A DNA stretch of 55,067 nt from Candidatus Woesearchaeota archaeon (GTDB taxonomy: Archaea > Nanobdellota > Nanobdellia > Woesearchaeales > GW2011-AR4), in the NCBI GenBank assembly GCA_002688775.1, contig NZDH01000013.1, forward strand, positions 1 to 55,067, written 5' to 3'. Within the stretch, counting starts at the first letter, position 1. Each line of letters begins with the position of its first letter. The position numbers and the translations under genes were made by a program. Below are positions 8,638 to 17,660 of the stretch, in pieces. The notes under the pieces are model-generated. The model had not been told where the DNA came from, searched no databases, and saw only the letters and a list, made by a program, of their open reading frames with translations.

Positions 8638-8982
8638 TTAACAATTACTTTCACATTCAAAAGCTTTGTTAGCATCATCTTCATATTGTGCTACACAATT
8701 ATCAACACAAGATTTGCATTCTTCGAATTGTTCGTTGCTTACAAATTGACAGCTTCCATCGATTGTTTCACAGTTGGCAAACTGCCTGCATTTATCCCCA
8801 AGCTTGTAGATTTCCGTGCAGAAATCCGGAACATTTGAGCCGCATTTGATATCAAGCCCATGGCAGTTTTCAATTCCGCATTTTGGTTCTGGTGCAGGAG
8901 TGTCATCTATAACTTGTGTATCGCAGCTGCTGATAATCAAGACACTCAAGAAAAATAATAAATAAATTATTTTTTTATTCAT
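8638..8982 (-). CDS. Small cysteine-rich lipoprotein
   Basis: 114 residues. A lysine-containing start followed by LLFFLSVLIISSC forms a lipoprotein signal with the lipobox Cys near residue 20. The mature part carries about a dozen cysteines, which suggests a disulfide-stabilised surface protein. No family recognised. The 3' neighbour on the same strand starts 12 nt downstream, so the two may be co-transcribed. The start codon abuts double-hairpin repeat A, which therefore occupies this gene's promoter region. Confidence 0.65.
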   Translation of the reverse strand: MNKKIIYLLFFLSVLIISSCDTQVIDDTPAPEPKCGIENCHGLDIKCGSNVPDFCTEIYKLGDKCRQFANCETIDGSCQFVSNEQFEECKSCVDNCVAQYEDDANKAFECESNC

Positions 8983-8984
8983 GT

Positions 8985-9137
8985 GTCAAAAACCACCTTT
9001 AATCTTTTTGGTTCTAGCTCTTAACGAAAACCACATGAAGTGGTTTTTGAGCATGCTCGGAAATATATCATATGGCCAACCATAATTGGACTACGTCCAT
9101 CAGTCACAGATTGATGATATATTTTCCGACATATTAA
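8985..9137 (+). repeat. Double-hairpin intergenic repeat, copy A
   Basis: Two consecutive inverted repeats. Stem 1 is GTCAAAAACCAC (8985-8996) with GTGGTTTTTGA (9040-9050). Stem 2 is CGGAAATATATCAT (9058-9071) with ATGATATATTTTCCG (9114-9128). The stems are joined by the palindrome GAGCATGCTC, and the element ends GACATATTAA. Copy B (38891-39058, opposite strand) shares all stem sequences but not the loops. It fills the gap between two divergently transcribed genes. Confidence 0.8.
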
Positions 9138-9175
9138 ACAAAAGTTTTATATCTATATAAATTTTGCCCACCATC

Positions 9176-9802
9176 ATGAAACTTAACATTGCAGTCATAT
9201 ACGGTTCTGTGCGTACTGGCAGACAGGGAATAAAAGCAGCAAAATTCGTAGCTAAAAAACTTGAAGAAAGAGGCCATAAAGTAGCTTTAGTCGATCCATT
9301 GCAGTATAAGCTTCCTTTTCTTGACAAGATGTACAAGGAGTTTGAAAAAGGAAAAGCTCCTGAAATGATGGAAAAGCTTGCTCAAATCCTGGAAAACGCA
9401 GATGGTTTCATTGTTGTCAGTGCTGAATACAACCACAGCCTGCCTGCTGTACTTAAGAATCTGCTTGATCATTATCAATCTGAATATTTCTTCAAGCCAA
9501 GCGGCATTGTGACTTATTCCGCAGGCCCTTTTGGAGGCGTAAGAGTTGCAGTGCATCTAAGGGCCATAATGGGTGAACTAGGTTCTGTCAGCATCCCTTC
9601 TATGTTCCCTATCTCAAAAGTGCACGACTCTTTTGATGATGATGGAAACCCAAAAGATGAAGCATATAACAGAAGAATTGTCAAATTTCTTGATGAATTT
9701 GAATGGTATGGCTGCGCTTTAAAAATTGCTCGTGACAAAGAAAAGGTTTCTGAAGATAATGTGCCCCTTACGCAATCAATGTGCAGGAAAAGGCCGTATT
9801 GA
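9176..9802 (+). CDS. NADPH-dependent FMN reductase
   Basis: Flavodoxin-fold enzyme of the NADPH-dependent FMN/azo/quinone reductase family. The N-terminal strand and phosphate-binding loop (IAVIYGSVRTGRQG) bind FMN, and the middle motif VVSAEYNHSLPAVLKN followed by GGVR is diagnostic. It probably reduces FMN or quinones in the cytoplasm. About 208 residues, normal for the family. The ATG at 9176 is preferred over the TTG at 9164 because a TATA box (TTTTATAT) lies about 25 nt upstream, giving a leaderless mRNA. Repeat A ends just before this promoter. Confidence 0.92.
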   Translation: MKLNIAVIYGSVRTGRQGIKAAKFVAKKLEERGHKVALVDPLQYKLPFLDKMYKEFEKGKAPEMMEKLAQILENADGFIVVSAEYNHSLPAVLKNLLDHYQSEYFFKPSGIVTYSAGPFGGVRVAVHLRAIMGELGSVSIPSMFPISKVHDSFDDDGNPKDEAYNRRIVKFLDEFEWYGCALKIARDKEKVSEDNVPLTQSMCRKRPY

Positions 9803-9839
9803 CAAAATTATTATTTCTTCTTTCAGAATTATTTTTAAT

Positions 9840-9897
9840 CTACCTAACAGATCCAGCTCTTGTTATGTTTTCAGAAATTAATTTATAGTCTTTCCCG
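9840..9897 (-). pseudogene. Remnant of a ppcA 3' end
   Basis: On the minus strand one frame reads GKDYKLISENITRAGSVR then a stop. The intact ppcA ends with KDHRLLSENITRAG plus seven residues, so eight residues (SENITRAG) are identical, and the DNA is about 70% identical over 55 nt by eye. There is no start or body, so this is a decayed C-terminal fragment of a second ppcA. It overlaps the last codons of the hydrolase pseudogene in another frame. Confidence 0.75.
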
Positions 9898-11708
9898 ACC
9901 CATTGCCCGTACCAGAAAATCGATTATTTTTTCTCCATACCAAAATGTAGATAGTGCCTGGGATACATGCGTCATATGAATTTGTTCAGAATGGGCATGG
10001 TAGAATGTATTTTGCACCAATCTTGCTGTCTCCAAACCCCTTTCTGTTAGGGTCATCTTATCATATTTGGCAACTTGAGTATAGAAGTAAACTTTGTTTC
10101 TCATCTGAGCAGGCATTCTTTTGTAGTACTGCCTTGGATAGACACATTCCCAATATCCAGTTAATTCTTCAGGAGTCACTCCGGAATTTTCATACATCTT
10201 TTTGATATTCTGGGTTGCCACTCCTGACATTGATTTTACCGGATCGTCGCTTGGGACAACAAAGACGCCGGTGGATAATCTTGAATCCATGCACAGCAGT
10301 ATAGGGGGGAAAACACTGGAGATACTCGCCCCCAATATTCCAAAACTAGAATAGCCTCTTTGTTGCAGCCAGTTAGTTGCAACGATTGAGTCATTTACAG
10401 TCTGGATTATCTGTTCAACTGAGCCGTATACGCTAGCCGAAAAATTGGATCCTGCCCGTCAATTGAGTCATTTTTTCTTAAGTCATGCCCAGGCAGCATC
10501 ATTATCAGGCTGGAGATTCCCCTCTCTTTCAGCTTTCTGGCGAAATTATGAAAGTGTCCAGGTTCCGTGCTTCTGAAAGGAAAGTATAAAACAACTTTTT
10601 TGCTGTTTGGAGCCTCAATAAAGCTCGCATATACTTTGCCGTCAGTCCTTACTCTTGTATCCCGATGAAAAAACCTGTCCATGTATACTGAATCAAAAGA
10701 CAGCACGTTGCCGGAAAATTTAAATGCCGGATTTTTCGAGGGAATGAAATATGCTCCCGGGTTTGACAGTATTGTTGATGAAATTTCACTGAGAATTCTT
10801 TTTTCTCTATCTGTGATTGGAGTGCCGTCAGGCGCTGGCTCAGCTTCAATCCCGGAAATGGCCGTGCTCCTGTGCATGTTATTATTAAGTTTGCTGATCT
10901 GGACATCAAAATTTAATTGTTCTCCCAGGGAAGCGCAGAAACAGAATACGCAAATAAGATTATGCAGCAAATAGATGTGCTGTGTAGTGACCAATCTAAG
11001 GGCTGTTGCTATATATGGATCTTTGACAGAATGCGCTATTTGGAGGTCTTCTTCCAGGTCCGACCTTATAGCATGAAAGACGCCATAGCAGTATGCCTTC
11101 TCCTGTCCATACAATTTCATATACTTGCCATAATTTCCTTTTTGCAGGGCATTTGCTTCACCTCTTAAAATTGAAATCAGGCTTTTTTTGAATAATCCGG
11201 GTCTCAATGCCTTCTGGAGATATTCGAAAGTATGGATCAGCCTTAAGAATCTGTGAATTCCGGAATATGGAATGTCAGTCAAAGGGATTGCACGAACATC
11301 ATCTCCAGCATTCCCGACAACCAGCTTGCTTCGAAGAATTGATATGTCTTTAGAATGTTCTGCCAACTGGCTTAACGGAACTTGACCTCTGTTTAAAAGG
11401 TCAAAATATAATCGGGTCTGAGGCTTGTTTGTCCTTACAAAAACCGCAAAAACGTGCTGGATTAATCTTTCCTTGATTTGCAGCAGATGATCCAAATCTA
11501 TACTAATTTGTCTTACTAATTCGAGCTCGCTTTTTCTGGATAAAGTTCCCAGATCATGCCAATCAATCTGCCCCAATACCAATCTTTTTAGGTATTCATA
11601 TTTGAGTATATCAAAACTATTGTTGGCCGCATCTACTTTGGCATTTTGTATCCTCAATAAGGCCATTGCATAATAATTGAAATTTTTGAGTACCCTGCCT
11701 AAGTTCAT
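9883..11708 (-). pseudogene. Alpha/beta hydrolase gene split by a frameshift
   Basis: Two reading frames (11708-10407, 433 residues; and from about 10455 to 9883 in the -1 frame) together read as one alpha/beta hydrolase. The first ends in a strand and LIMMLPGHD, and the second continues with a helix and the nucleophile elbow GILGASISS, followed by an aspartate-containing strand region. Inserting one T into the T5 run near 10438-10442 would join the frames smoothly (DPIFSASVYGSVEQII). The gene may be broken, use programmed slippage, or reflect a sequencing error. It starts with an ATG about 25 nt after a TATA box. Substrate unknown. Confidence 0.7.
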
Positions 11709-11797
11709 GATATATTTTTTAAATTAGTAGTATAAATTTCTTTTGATTTCATTAAATGACTTCAAATTTGCTAAGAATTATAGCGAAAAATGGATTC

Positions 11798-13273
11798 CTA
11801 CCCCAAAAATCCCCTAATAAATCCTGCTCGTGTTATATTCTCGGAAAGCAACCTATGATCTTTCCTCTTCAGGTCTTCAAGGATTATGGAAGTTACTTTC
11901 TTGTGTTTTTTGTCAACATCATATTTGACAATTCCGCTGATTTTATCAATCTTATCAACAATTTCTTTGGGAAAAACACTCAAATTGTCTTTATTCAGGT
12001 ATTTTAGTGAATCTCGTAAATCATTGTCAAAGTTTGCGTAAATGTCCTTGATATAATCAATGTCTTTTTCATCCAAAGCATTCAACCCGATGATTTCAGG
12101 AGGCAGACCATAAGAATAAAGTGAAGCGCAAAAGGTTATTGCCCTTGGAAGTTTCAGATCACCAACACTTCTTGAATAGCCGAACAAGCCGATATGCAAT
12201 TTTCTTTTTCTTCTTGGAGGAATGTAAGGGGACATGTTATTTATTGACTCACCAAGAAGCTTGACTTGCTTTCTGTACTCGCTCATCAGTTTTTCAATGA
12301 TTGAAACGCATCTTTTCTCATCAACACTGACTGGATTTGATGGCCTTGTCTCATTCAAAAACTTAACAGCATCAGTTACATCATCCATGCCATAGTCATA
12401 CTTGAATGCTGACTGCAAAGTGTAAGTGTAAATGCTTGGATAGCCCTGCACACAATTCTTTATGTTTGTTGGCTTGAAATTTCCCCTGAAAGGAGCGCTT
12501 CCGCATCCAAGAATAGGAAGAATATCGATAGAAAGTTTTTCCTGAATATCTCTTAGCTTCTGAAGAGATACCTTGAGCATTAAAACTGTTGCAAGATTTC
12601 CGTAATTTAATGCGGGATCGCTTCTCGCCAGCCAAACTCTCTGATATTCCTCAGTCTTCTCTTCTTTCAAAAAAGGCTCAACAATATTTTCAGGATTAAG
12701 GATTGATTCCTTGTCCTCAATCAAAGGGATTATCCTCAATGACTCAGGCTTGAACTTGCCGATCCATTGCGCAATGGTCATGTCATTTCCCAGCTTATTA
12801 TGCTGCTTACCCACAACATACTGCTTGTAATATTTTGATATTCGGACTAGCTCCCTGTAATCAGTTGTCATCGGCAGGGCAATCTCGAAAATAGGTGCTA
12901 TATCATCATCGTAAAACGCTTTTGCAGCATCAAAATTTCTTGGTATGCTTTCCAAAGTCTCAAGCAATATTTTCGCTTCATTTTTCTCAACAGAAGGGTT
13001 TGGAACTCTTAAAGTAAGAAAAACATCCTTTCCAAGCTTGTTTTTCCTGAAATAATGTTCATACTTGCTTAATAATTTTTTAACAACAAAATTATCAACT
13101 TCTTTCCCTTCACAATCCCATAACTGTTCCTGGGAATGCATATGTGAAAAAGTATAGAAGACTTCCTTTATCTCGTCTTCACCGCCAAGCTCTGAATTGC
13201 CGGAAAAAAACGGATGATTGACATTGTCAGGATGCTGAGTCGACATTGTCCTGGACACGTTATGCTTTGCCAT
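11798..13273 (-). CDS. ppcA: Archaeal-type phosphoenolpyruvate carboxylase
   Basis: Carboxylates phosphoenolpyruvate to oxaloacetate, an anaplerotic or CO2-fixing step in the cytoplasm. The short (491-residue) archaeal-type enzyme is identified by its N-terminus (STQHPDNVNHPFF), GCGSAPFRGNF, LHIGLFGYSRSVGDLKLPRAI-like core and the C-terminus SENITRAG. The TATA box (CTATTTAAACC) lies about 25 nt before the ATG, so the mRNA is probably leaderless. A 68-nt diverged copy of this promoter and first codons lies at 13842-13909, and a remnant of the 3' end lies at 9840-9897. Confidence 0.95.
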   Translation of the reverse strand: MAKHNVSRTMSTQHPDNVNHPFFSGNSELGGEDEIKEVFYTFSHMHSQEQLWDCEGKEVDNFVVKKLLSKYEHYFRKNKLGKDVFLTLRVPNPSVEKNEAKILLETLESIPRNFDAAKAFYDDDIAPIFEIALPMTTDYRELVRISKYYKQYVVGKQHNKLGNDMTIAQWIGKFKPESLRIIPLIEDKESILNPENIVEPFLKEEKTEEYQRVWLARSDPALNYGNLATVLMLKVSLQKLRDIQEKLSIDILPILGCGSAPFRGNFKPTNIKNCVQGYPSIYTYTLQSAFKYDYGMDDVTDAVKFLNETRPSNPVSVDEKRCVSIIEKLMSEYRKQVKLLGESINNMSPYIPPRRKRKLHIGLFGYSRSVGDLKLPRAITFCASLYSYGLPPEIIGLNALDEKDIDYIKDIYANFDNDLRDSLKYLNKDNLSVFPKEIVDKIDKISGIVKYDVDKKHKKVTSIILEDLKRKDHRLLSENITRAGFIRGFLG

Positions 13274-13315
13274 AGATTAAAGGATTAAGTTTTGGTTTAA
13301 ATAGGTTGCTTTTAT
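13248..13315 (-). repeat. ppcA promoter and start, copy 1 of a 68-nt direct repeat
   Basis: Covers the first nine codons of ppcA, its start codon and the TATA box. It matches 13842-13909 at roughly 88% by eye, with differences mainly transitions. The two copies bracket the toxin-antitoxin pair. Confidence 0.85.
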
Positions 13316-13402
13316 GTTGGATAGTGAAAAATTACACATCTCTCAAATTGTCAGCCCGAAACGTTTATATAGGTTAGAATCACTAAACTGATAGATGGAG
13401 AT

Positions 13403-13591
13403 ATGGTTGAAACAATAGCTGTAAATAAAAAAGCAATAAGCGACCTTGTAAGAATTAAGGAAGAATTTGATGCTATAGTTGAATCTATTGAACTTATGAA
13501 CAATCCTGAAATTCAGGAATCAATAAGAAAAAGCAAAGAAGACATCGAAGCTGGAAGAGTGCACAAGCTAAAAGATGTTCTCAAAAAATGA
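13403..13591 (+). CDS. RelB-like antitoxin
   Basis: 62 residues, charged and helical, the small upstream partner of a RelE-like toxin; it should neutralise the toxin and repress the operon. The N-terminal segment (VNKKAISDLVRIKEEFDAIVESIELM) resembles the short archaeal RelB-type antitoxins. ATG at 13403 follows GGAG; an overlapping ATG at 13395 leads to an early stop. A TATA box (TTTATATA) lies about 30 nt upstream. The last codons overlap the toxin start by 4 nt, so translation is coupled. Confidence 0.8.
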   Translation: MVETIAVNKKAISDLVRIKEEFDAIVESIELMNNPEIQESIRKSKEDIEAGRVHKLKDVLKK

Positions 13592-13842
13592 ATTATGAAG
13601 TTGTATTAACAGACTCTTTCTTAAAGGATTTGAAGAAATTAAAGAACAAAGCGCTTGAAGATCAAGTTTTGAGCAAATTGCATGAACTTGAAGAGAAACC
13701 TGAAAGAAACAAGAGATTACATTACGATTTAAAGGATTATTATAGAATAAGAGTTGGAAAACTTCGGATTCTTTATACAATTCAAGGCAGTAAAGTTTAT
13801 GTTGAAGTTCTAGTCACAGGACACAAATATGAAGAAGTATAG
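13588..13842 (+). CDS. RelE/ParE-type toxin
   Basis: 84 residues with the RelE fold signature: DSFLKDLKKLKN near the N-terminus, RLHYDLKDYYRIRVGKLRILYTI, and the final VLVTGHKYEEV. Family members are ribosome-dependent mRNA interferases or, for the ParE branch, gyrase poisons; the YRIRVGKLRILY core with a C-terminal aromatic and basic residues favours an mRNA interferase. The start overlaps the antitoxin stop (ATGA). Homology to the ppcA 5' remnant begins exactly at its stop codon, an abrupt junction that suggests the pair was inserted. Confidence 0.85.
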   Translation: MNYEVVLTDSFLKDLKKLKNKALEDQVLSKLHELEEKPERNKRLHYDLKDYYRIRVGKLRILYTIQGSKVYVEVLVTGHKYEEV

Positions 13843-13909
13843 TCCTTGACACATTATGCTTCGCCATAGGCTGAAGAATTAAGTTTTGGTTTAAATAGGT
13901 TGCTTTTAT
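13842..13909 (-). pseudogene. Remnant of a ppcA promoter and first codons
   Basis: On the minus strand this reads a TATA box (CTATTTAAACC), then ATG and MAKHNVSR, identical in protein to the ppcA start but with different synonymous codons, then runs into the toxin stop codon. It is the second copy of the 68-nt repeat at 13248-13315. With the 3' remnant at 9840-9897 in the same orientation it frames the intact ppcA. Confidence 0.8.
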
Positions 13910-13953
13910 CTATTTTAACAACCTTTAAATAATCCCTCTTTTACTCCAAAAGC

Positions 13954-16137
13954 ATGGTTGAGATTAGCTCTGCTGTAAAAAAGATCAAAAAGTTTGGGAC
14001 TTTCTCTGGTGTTTTCCTGCCGTCTTCTTTAGCTATCCTGGGAGCAGTCATGTATTACATTGCTCCTCAGGTGATTGGCGGTGTAGGGCTTCTCAAGACA
14101 TTGCTGATAATACTTATCGCTCATTCTGTCACAATTGCAACTGCATTCTCGATTTCTTCGATAGCGACAAACATCAATGTCAAAGCTGGTGGTCTGTACT
14201 ACTTAATTTCCAGAAGCTTAGGATCGGAATTTGGAGGGGCATTAGGAATCCAGCTTTACCTGGCGCAGACAATTGCAGCAAGCTTTTATGCGATTGCATT
14301 TGCAAGGGGTATCAACAGCATTCTTGTTTCATTAAACCTTATTGTGCCGGAACAACTGATAGCATTGATTGCTTTAGGTATTTTTGGATTGATAGTTTAT
14401 ATCGGTGCACGTTTTGTCATAAAAATCCAATATGCAATACTTGCTGCACTTTTATTGAGTTTAGTGTCAATCTTTCTAGGCCCAAACACTCAAACTCTGA
14501 CTTTATCATTTTTTGGACCAGGCACTTTGCCATTCTGGATAGCATTTGCAATGTTTTTTCCGGCAGTTACAGGTATAGACGCTGGAGTTGGCATGAGCGG
14601 CGAGCTTAAGAATCCAAGAAAAAGTTTAGTCATCGGAACTTTTTCTGCAATTATAGTCACTATGGTTGTCTATGTCGCACTAGCTGTTAAATTATCCTTA
14701 GCAGCTCCTGCTGGCGAACTTGCCTCAAACCCATTTGTCATTCAGTCAATTGCAATTTTTTCTCCTTTAGTTTTGTTAGGAATAATCATGGCAACATCAT
14801 CATCAGCTTTAAGCAGCCTTTTGACAGGCCCGCGCTCTTTAAGGGCCATGGTGAAGGATAAAGTATTGCCTAATTCATTTCATTTTCTGGGCGGCTCAAT
14901 AGGGGAAAGCTCAGAGCCCAGAATAGCGATTTTATTCAGTCTTGCTATCGGATTGGGAGTTATCCTAATAGGTTCTCTTGAACTAGTTTCACAGATAGTG
15001 GCAATGTTTTTCCTGAGCGTGTATGGGTGGATTAATGGAGCTGCATTTTTTGAGAAAATCTCCCAAAATCCAAGCTATAGGCCGTTATTCTACACACCCC
15101 CGATTATTTCATTCTACGGCATGTTTGCATCATACGCAATCATGTACTTGTTTGACCCTAGAATTATGATCTTAGGCATAGGTTTTCAATTAATAATCTT
15201 CTTTTACCTCTATAAATCAAAAAAATCGATGAAAGTTGAAGGTGTTTGGGAAGGTGTATTTTTCCAGTTGCTAAGGCTTCTTCTCAAGCGAATGGCCAAA
15301 ACTGAAAAAGGCAAGAAGAATTGGCGTCCTACAATACTTGCTTTCTGTGCAAACGACTTGAACAAGGATGCCCTTGCAAACATTCTTCATTGGATAGGCT
15401 CACAAAGAAGCGTAACAAAAATGTATTTCTTGAAAGAGGGAAATCTAAAAAATAATGCAAAAGAGCGAAAAAGAATCGAGGATTCCATAGGTAAATATGT
15501 TGAAGAAAAGAAACTGGAAATATTTCCAAGAATCATACTGAATGATGATTTTGAAGGGGCTGTCAGCAGCCTTATACAAGGAGAGACTCTGGGCAATATG
15601 CCGCTTAACACAGTACTAGTTGACTTTGACAAGAATATAGAGATAGACAAGCTTGTAGCAGATACTGAAAAGCTCAAGAAAAATGTGATTATTCTGCGAA
15701 ACCAGACTGGATTTACTAGTTTGAAATATGTGGATGTTTGGTGGAACTCCGGCAGGAATGGAAACTTCATGATTTTACTGGCTTATTTGATTACGCATTC
15801 AAAGCAATGGCTTGAACAAGGTGCCATAATCCGTATTTTCAAGTTAGTCGAAGATTCAAATCAGGTTGAAAAGGAAAAGCAGCTCTTGGAAAGCATGATA
15901 GCTGAATCCAGGATTGAAAATACTGAACTGCACGTTTTCCACGGAAATGAAAGAAACCTAAAAGAGCACATATTCAGGAGCTCAGAGCACTCTGATCTTG
16001 TCATTTTAGGGCTGCCAAATTTTAATAAAAAGGGCTATGACAAAAAAATCATCAAAAACATTGACGATTTCACAAAAAAACTCAAAGTCAGCTTAATAGT
16101 CCATGCAAATGTAGAAATTGACTTTAGGGTGAACTAA
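13954..16137 (+). CDS. SLC12/APC-type cation-chloride or amino-acid transporter
   Basis: Membrane transporter of the amino acid-polyamine-organocation superfamily, closest in look to SLC12 cation-chloride cotransporters. The first membrane helix FSGVFLPSSLAILGAVMYY resembles the SLC12 TM1 with its unwound Gly-x-Phe. About twelve hydrophobic segments fill residues 20-430, followed by a ~300-residue soluble domain starting WRPTILAFCAND, like the SLC12 C-terminal domain with USP-like strands. Substrate cannot be told. A TATA box (TTTAAATAA) lies about 25 nt before the ATG. Its stop abuts the livF stop on the opposite strand. Confidence 0.85.
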   Translation: MVEISSAVKKIKKFGTFSGVFLPSSLAILGAVMYYIAPQVIGGVGLLKTLLIILIAHSVTIATAFSISSIATNINVKAGGLYYLISRSLGSEFGGALGIQLYLAQTIAASFYAIAFARGINSILVSLNLIVPEQLIALIALGIFGLIVYIGARFVIKIQYAILAALLLSLVSIFLGPNTQTLTLSFFGPGTLPFWIAFAMFFPAVTGIDAGVGMSGELKNPRKSLVIGTFSAIIVTMVVYVALAVKLSLAAPAGELASNPFVIQSIAIFSPLVLLGIIMATSSSALSSLLTGPRSLRAMVKDKVLPNSFHFLGGSIGESSEPRIAILFSLAIGLGVILIGSLELVSQIVAMFFLSVYGWINGAAFFEKISQNPSYRPLFYTPPIISFYGMFASYAIMYLFDPRIMILGIGFQLIIFFYLYKSKKSMKVEGVWEGVFFQLLRLLLKRMAKTEKGKKNWRPTILAFCANDLNKDALANILHWIGSQRSVTKMYFLKEGNLKNNAKERKRIEDSIGKYVEEKKLEIFPRIILNDDFEGAVSSLIQGETLGNMPLNTVLVDFDKNIEIDKLVADTEKLKKNVIILRNQTGFTSLKYVDVWWNSGRNGNFMILLAYLITHSKQWLEQGAIIRIFKLVEDSNQVEKEKQLLESMIAESRIENTELHVFHGNERNLKEHIFRSSEHSDLVILGLPNFNKKGYDKKIIKNIDDFTKKLKVSLIVHANVEIDFRVN

Positions 16138-16842
16138 TCAACGTCCACCAAGATAGATTTGCTGTATTCTCTTGTCCTTTAATAATTTCTTACCGCCGGT
16201 AAGTGCTATTTTGCCATCCTCTAGGACAATTATTTTATCAGCAATCTTTGTCGCCTGCTTTGCATTCTGCTCAACAATGATGATAGTGACGCCTTCATCA
16301 TTGATTTCCTGTATTTTTTTGAACAGCCCTTTCATTATTTTTGGACTTAATCCAAGCGAGGGCTCATCCAAAAGTAATAATTGAGGATCCTGCATCAATG
16401 CCCTGCCGATTGCAACCATCTGCTGCTGTCCTCCTGACAGGTTAAACGCATAATCATCAAGCTTCTTTCTTAAATCAGGAAAATGCTCTAAAACTTCTTT
16501 CATCCTTTCCTCGATCATTTTTTTATCGCTTGTCAGGAAAGCCCCCATCTCAAGATTTTCCCTCACAGTCAAGGAATTGAATACCTGCCTTCCCTGCGGA
16601 ACAAAACTGACACCTAATTGGATCAATTCGTGAGTCGGAATCTTTGTAATATTCTTGTTCCTCAACATTATTTTCCCCTTGTAGATATTGACTAGGTTGA
16701 ATATGCTCTTCAGCAATGTGGATTTTCCTGCGCCATTAGGACCGATGATGACAACAATATCATTCGGCTTTATATTTAAGTTAATGCCAAACAAAATCTG
16801 CATTTTGTCGTATCCGCTCTGAAGATTTTTTATTGACAGCAT
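16138..16842 (-). CDS. livF: Branched-chain amino-acid ABC transporter ATP-binding protein LivF
   Basis: One of two ATPases driving a branched-chain amino-acid importer at the inner face of the membrane. Walker A (GPNGAGKST), Q loop (VPQGRQVFNSLTVREN), signature LSGGQQQM and Walker B (LLLLDEPSLGL) are complete. The 234-residue length and the VPQGRQ loop are typical of LivF. It is last in the livK-(HAD)-livH-livM-livG-livF array, separated from livG by 131 nt of AT-rich DNA. Confidence 0.93.
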   Translation of the reverse strand: MLSIKNLQSGYDKMQILFGINLNIKPNDIVVIIGPNGAGKSTLLKSIFNLVNIYKGKIMLRNKNITKIPTHELIQLGVSFVPQGRQVFNSLTVRENLEMGAFLTSDKKMIEERMKEVLEHFPDLRKKLDDYAFNLSGGQQQMVAIGRALMQDPQLLLLDEPSLGLSPKIMKGLFKKIQEINDEGVTIIIVEQNAKQATKIADKIIVLEDGKIALTGGKKLLKDKRIQQIYLGGR

Positions 16843-16973
16843 TTTTAATTTTTGTAGTTTTTTTATTTATTTTTTAATTTGATTTATTAGACTTTTTAAT
16901 TTTATTTTATTATTGAATTTTTCGTTATTGTACTGGGCTCCCAATGATAATAAAATTTTAAATTTGAAAAAAC

Positions 16974-17660
16974 CTATTTGCCTAGATAAGCCTCCAAAAC
17001 TTTCTTATCCTTAACTATCGCTTTCGGTTTTCCCACCCTCAAAACTTTTCCTTCGTCCATTACAATTACAAAATCGCTGATGTCCATCACGAATTCCATG
17101 TCATGCTCAATGAGCAGCACAGTCTTTCCCTGTTTTTTTAGTTTTTTCAGTATAGATTTAAATTCCTGTCTTATTTTTGGATTCACGCCAGCTGTTGGCT
17201 CATCGAGCATCAAGAGTGAATGCGGCATCAGCAAAGCTCTTGCCAATTCTAAAAGCCTTTGCTGCCCATAGGAAAGCTCGCTTGCAATTGTATCAAGCGG
17301 TTTTTCCAGATAAACACTATCCAGGACTTGCTTCATCTCTTCTTCATCTGTTTTTTTCGCAATAAGAAGATTATCCTTTATTGACATGTTCTTAAAAACT
17401 TTAGTAAGCTGAAAAGTCCTGCTTATTCCTGATTGTGCAATCTTGTAAGCAGGCAGATTTGTTATATTCTTGCGAATCAATCTAATTGTTCCTTTGTCAA
17501 TCTTTGTCAGCCCGCTTATTATATTGAATGCTGTTGTCTTTCCAGCCCCATTTGGCCCAATCAAAGAAGTTATTGTATTTTCTTCTACTTCAAACGTGCA
17601 TCCATTGACTGCCTTGACCCCTCCAAAACTTTTTGATACGTTTTTCAGAGATAACATCAT
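16974..17660 (-). CDS. livG: Branched-chain amino-acid ABC transporter ATP-binding protein LivG
   Basis: Second ATPase of the importer. It has Walker A (GPNGAGKTT), the LivG-type loop ISRTFQLTKVF, signature (LSYGQQRLLELARAL) and Walker B (LLMLDEPTAGVNP). At 228 residues it lacks the longer insert of bacterial LivG (usually ~255). Its ATGATG start overlaps the livM stop codon by 4 nt, so livM and livG are translationally coupled. Confidence 0.93.
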   Translation of the reverse strand: MMLSLKNVSKSFGGVKAVNGCTFEVEENTITSLIGPNGAGKTTAFNIISGLTKIDKGTIRLIRKNITNLPAYKIAQSGISRTFQLTKVFKNMSIKDNLLIAKKTDEEEMKQVLDSVYLEKPLDTIASELSYGQQRLLELARALLMPHSLLMLDEPTAGVNPKIRQEFKSILKKLKKQGKTVLLIEHDMEFVMDISDFVIVMDEGKVLRVGKPKAIVKDKKVLEAYLGK

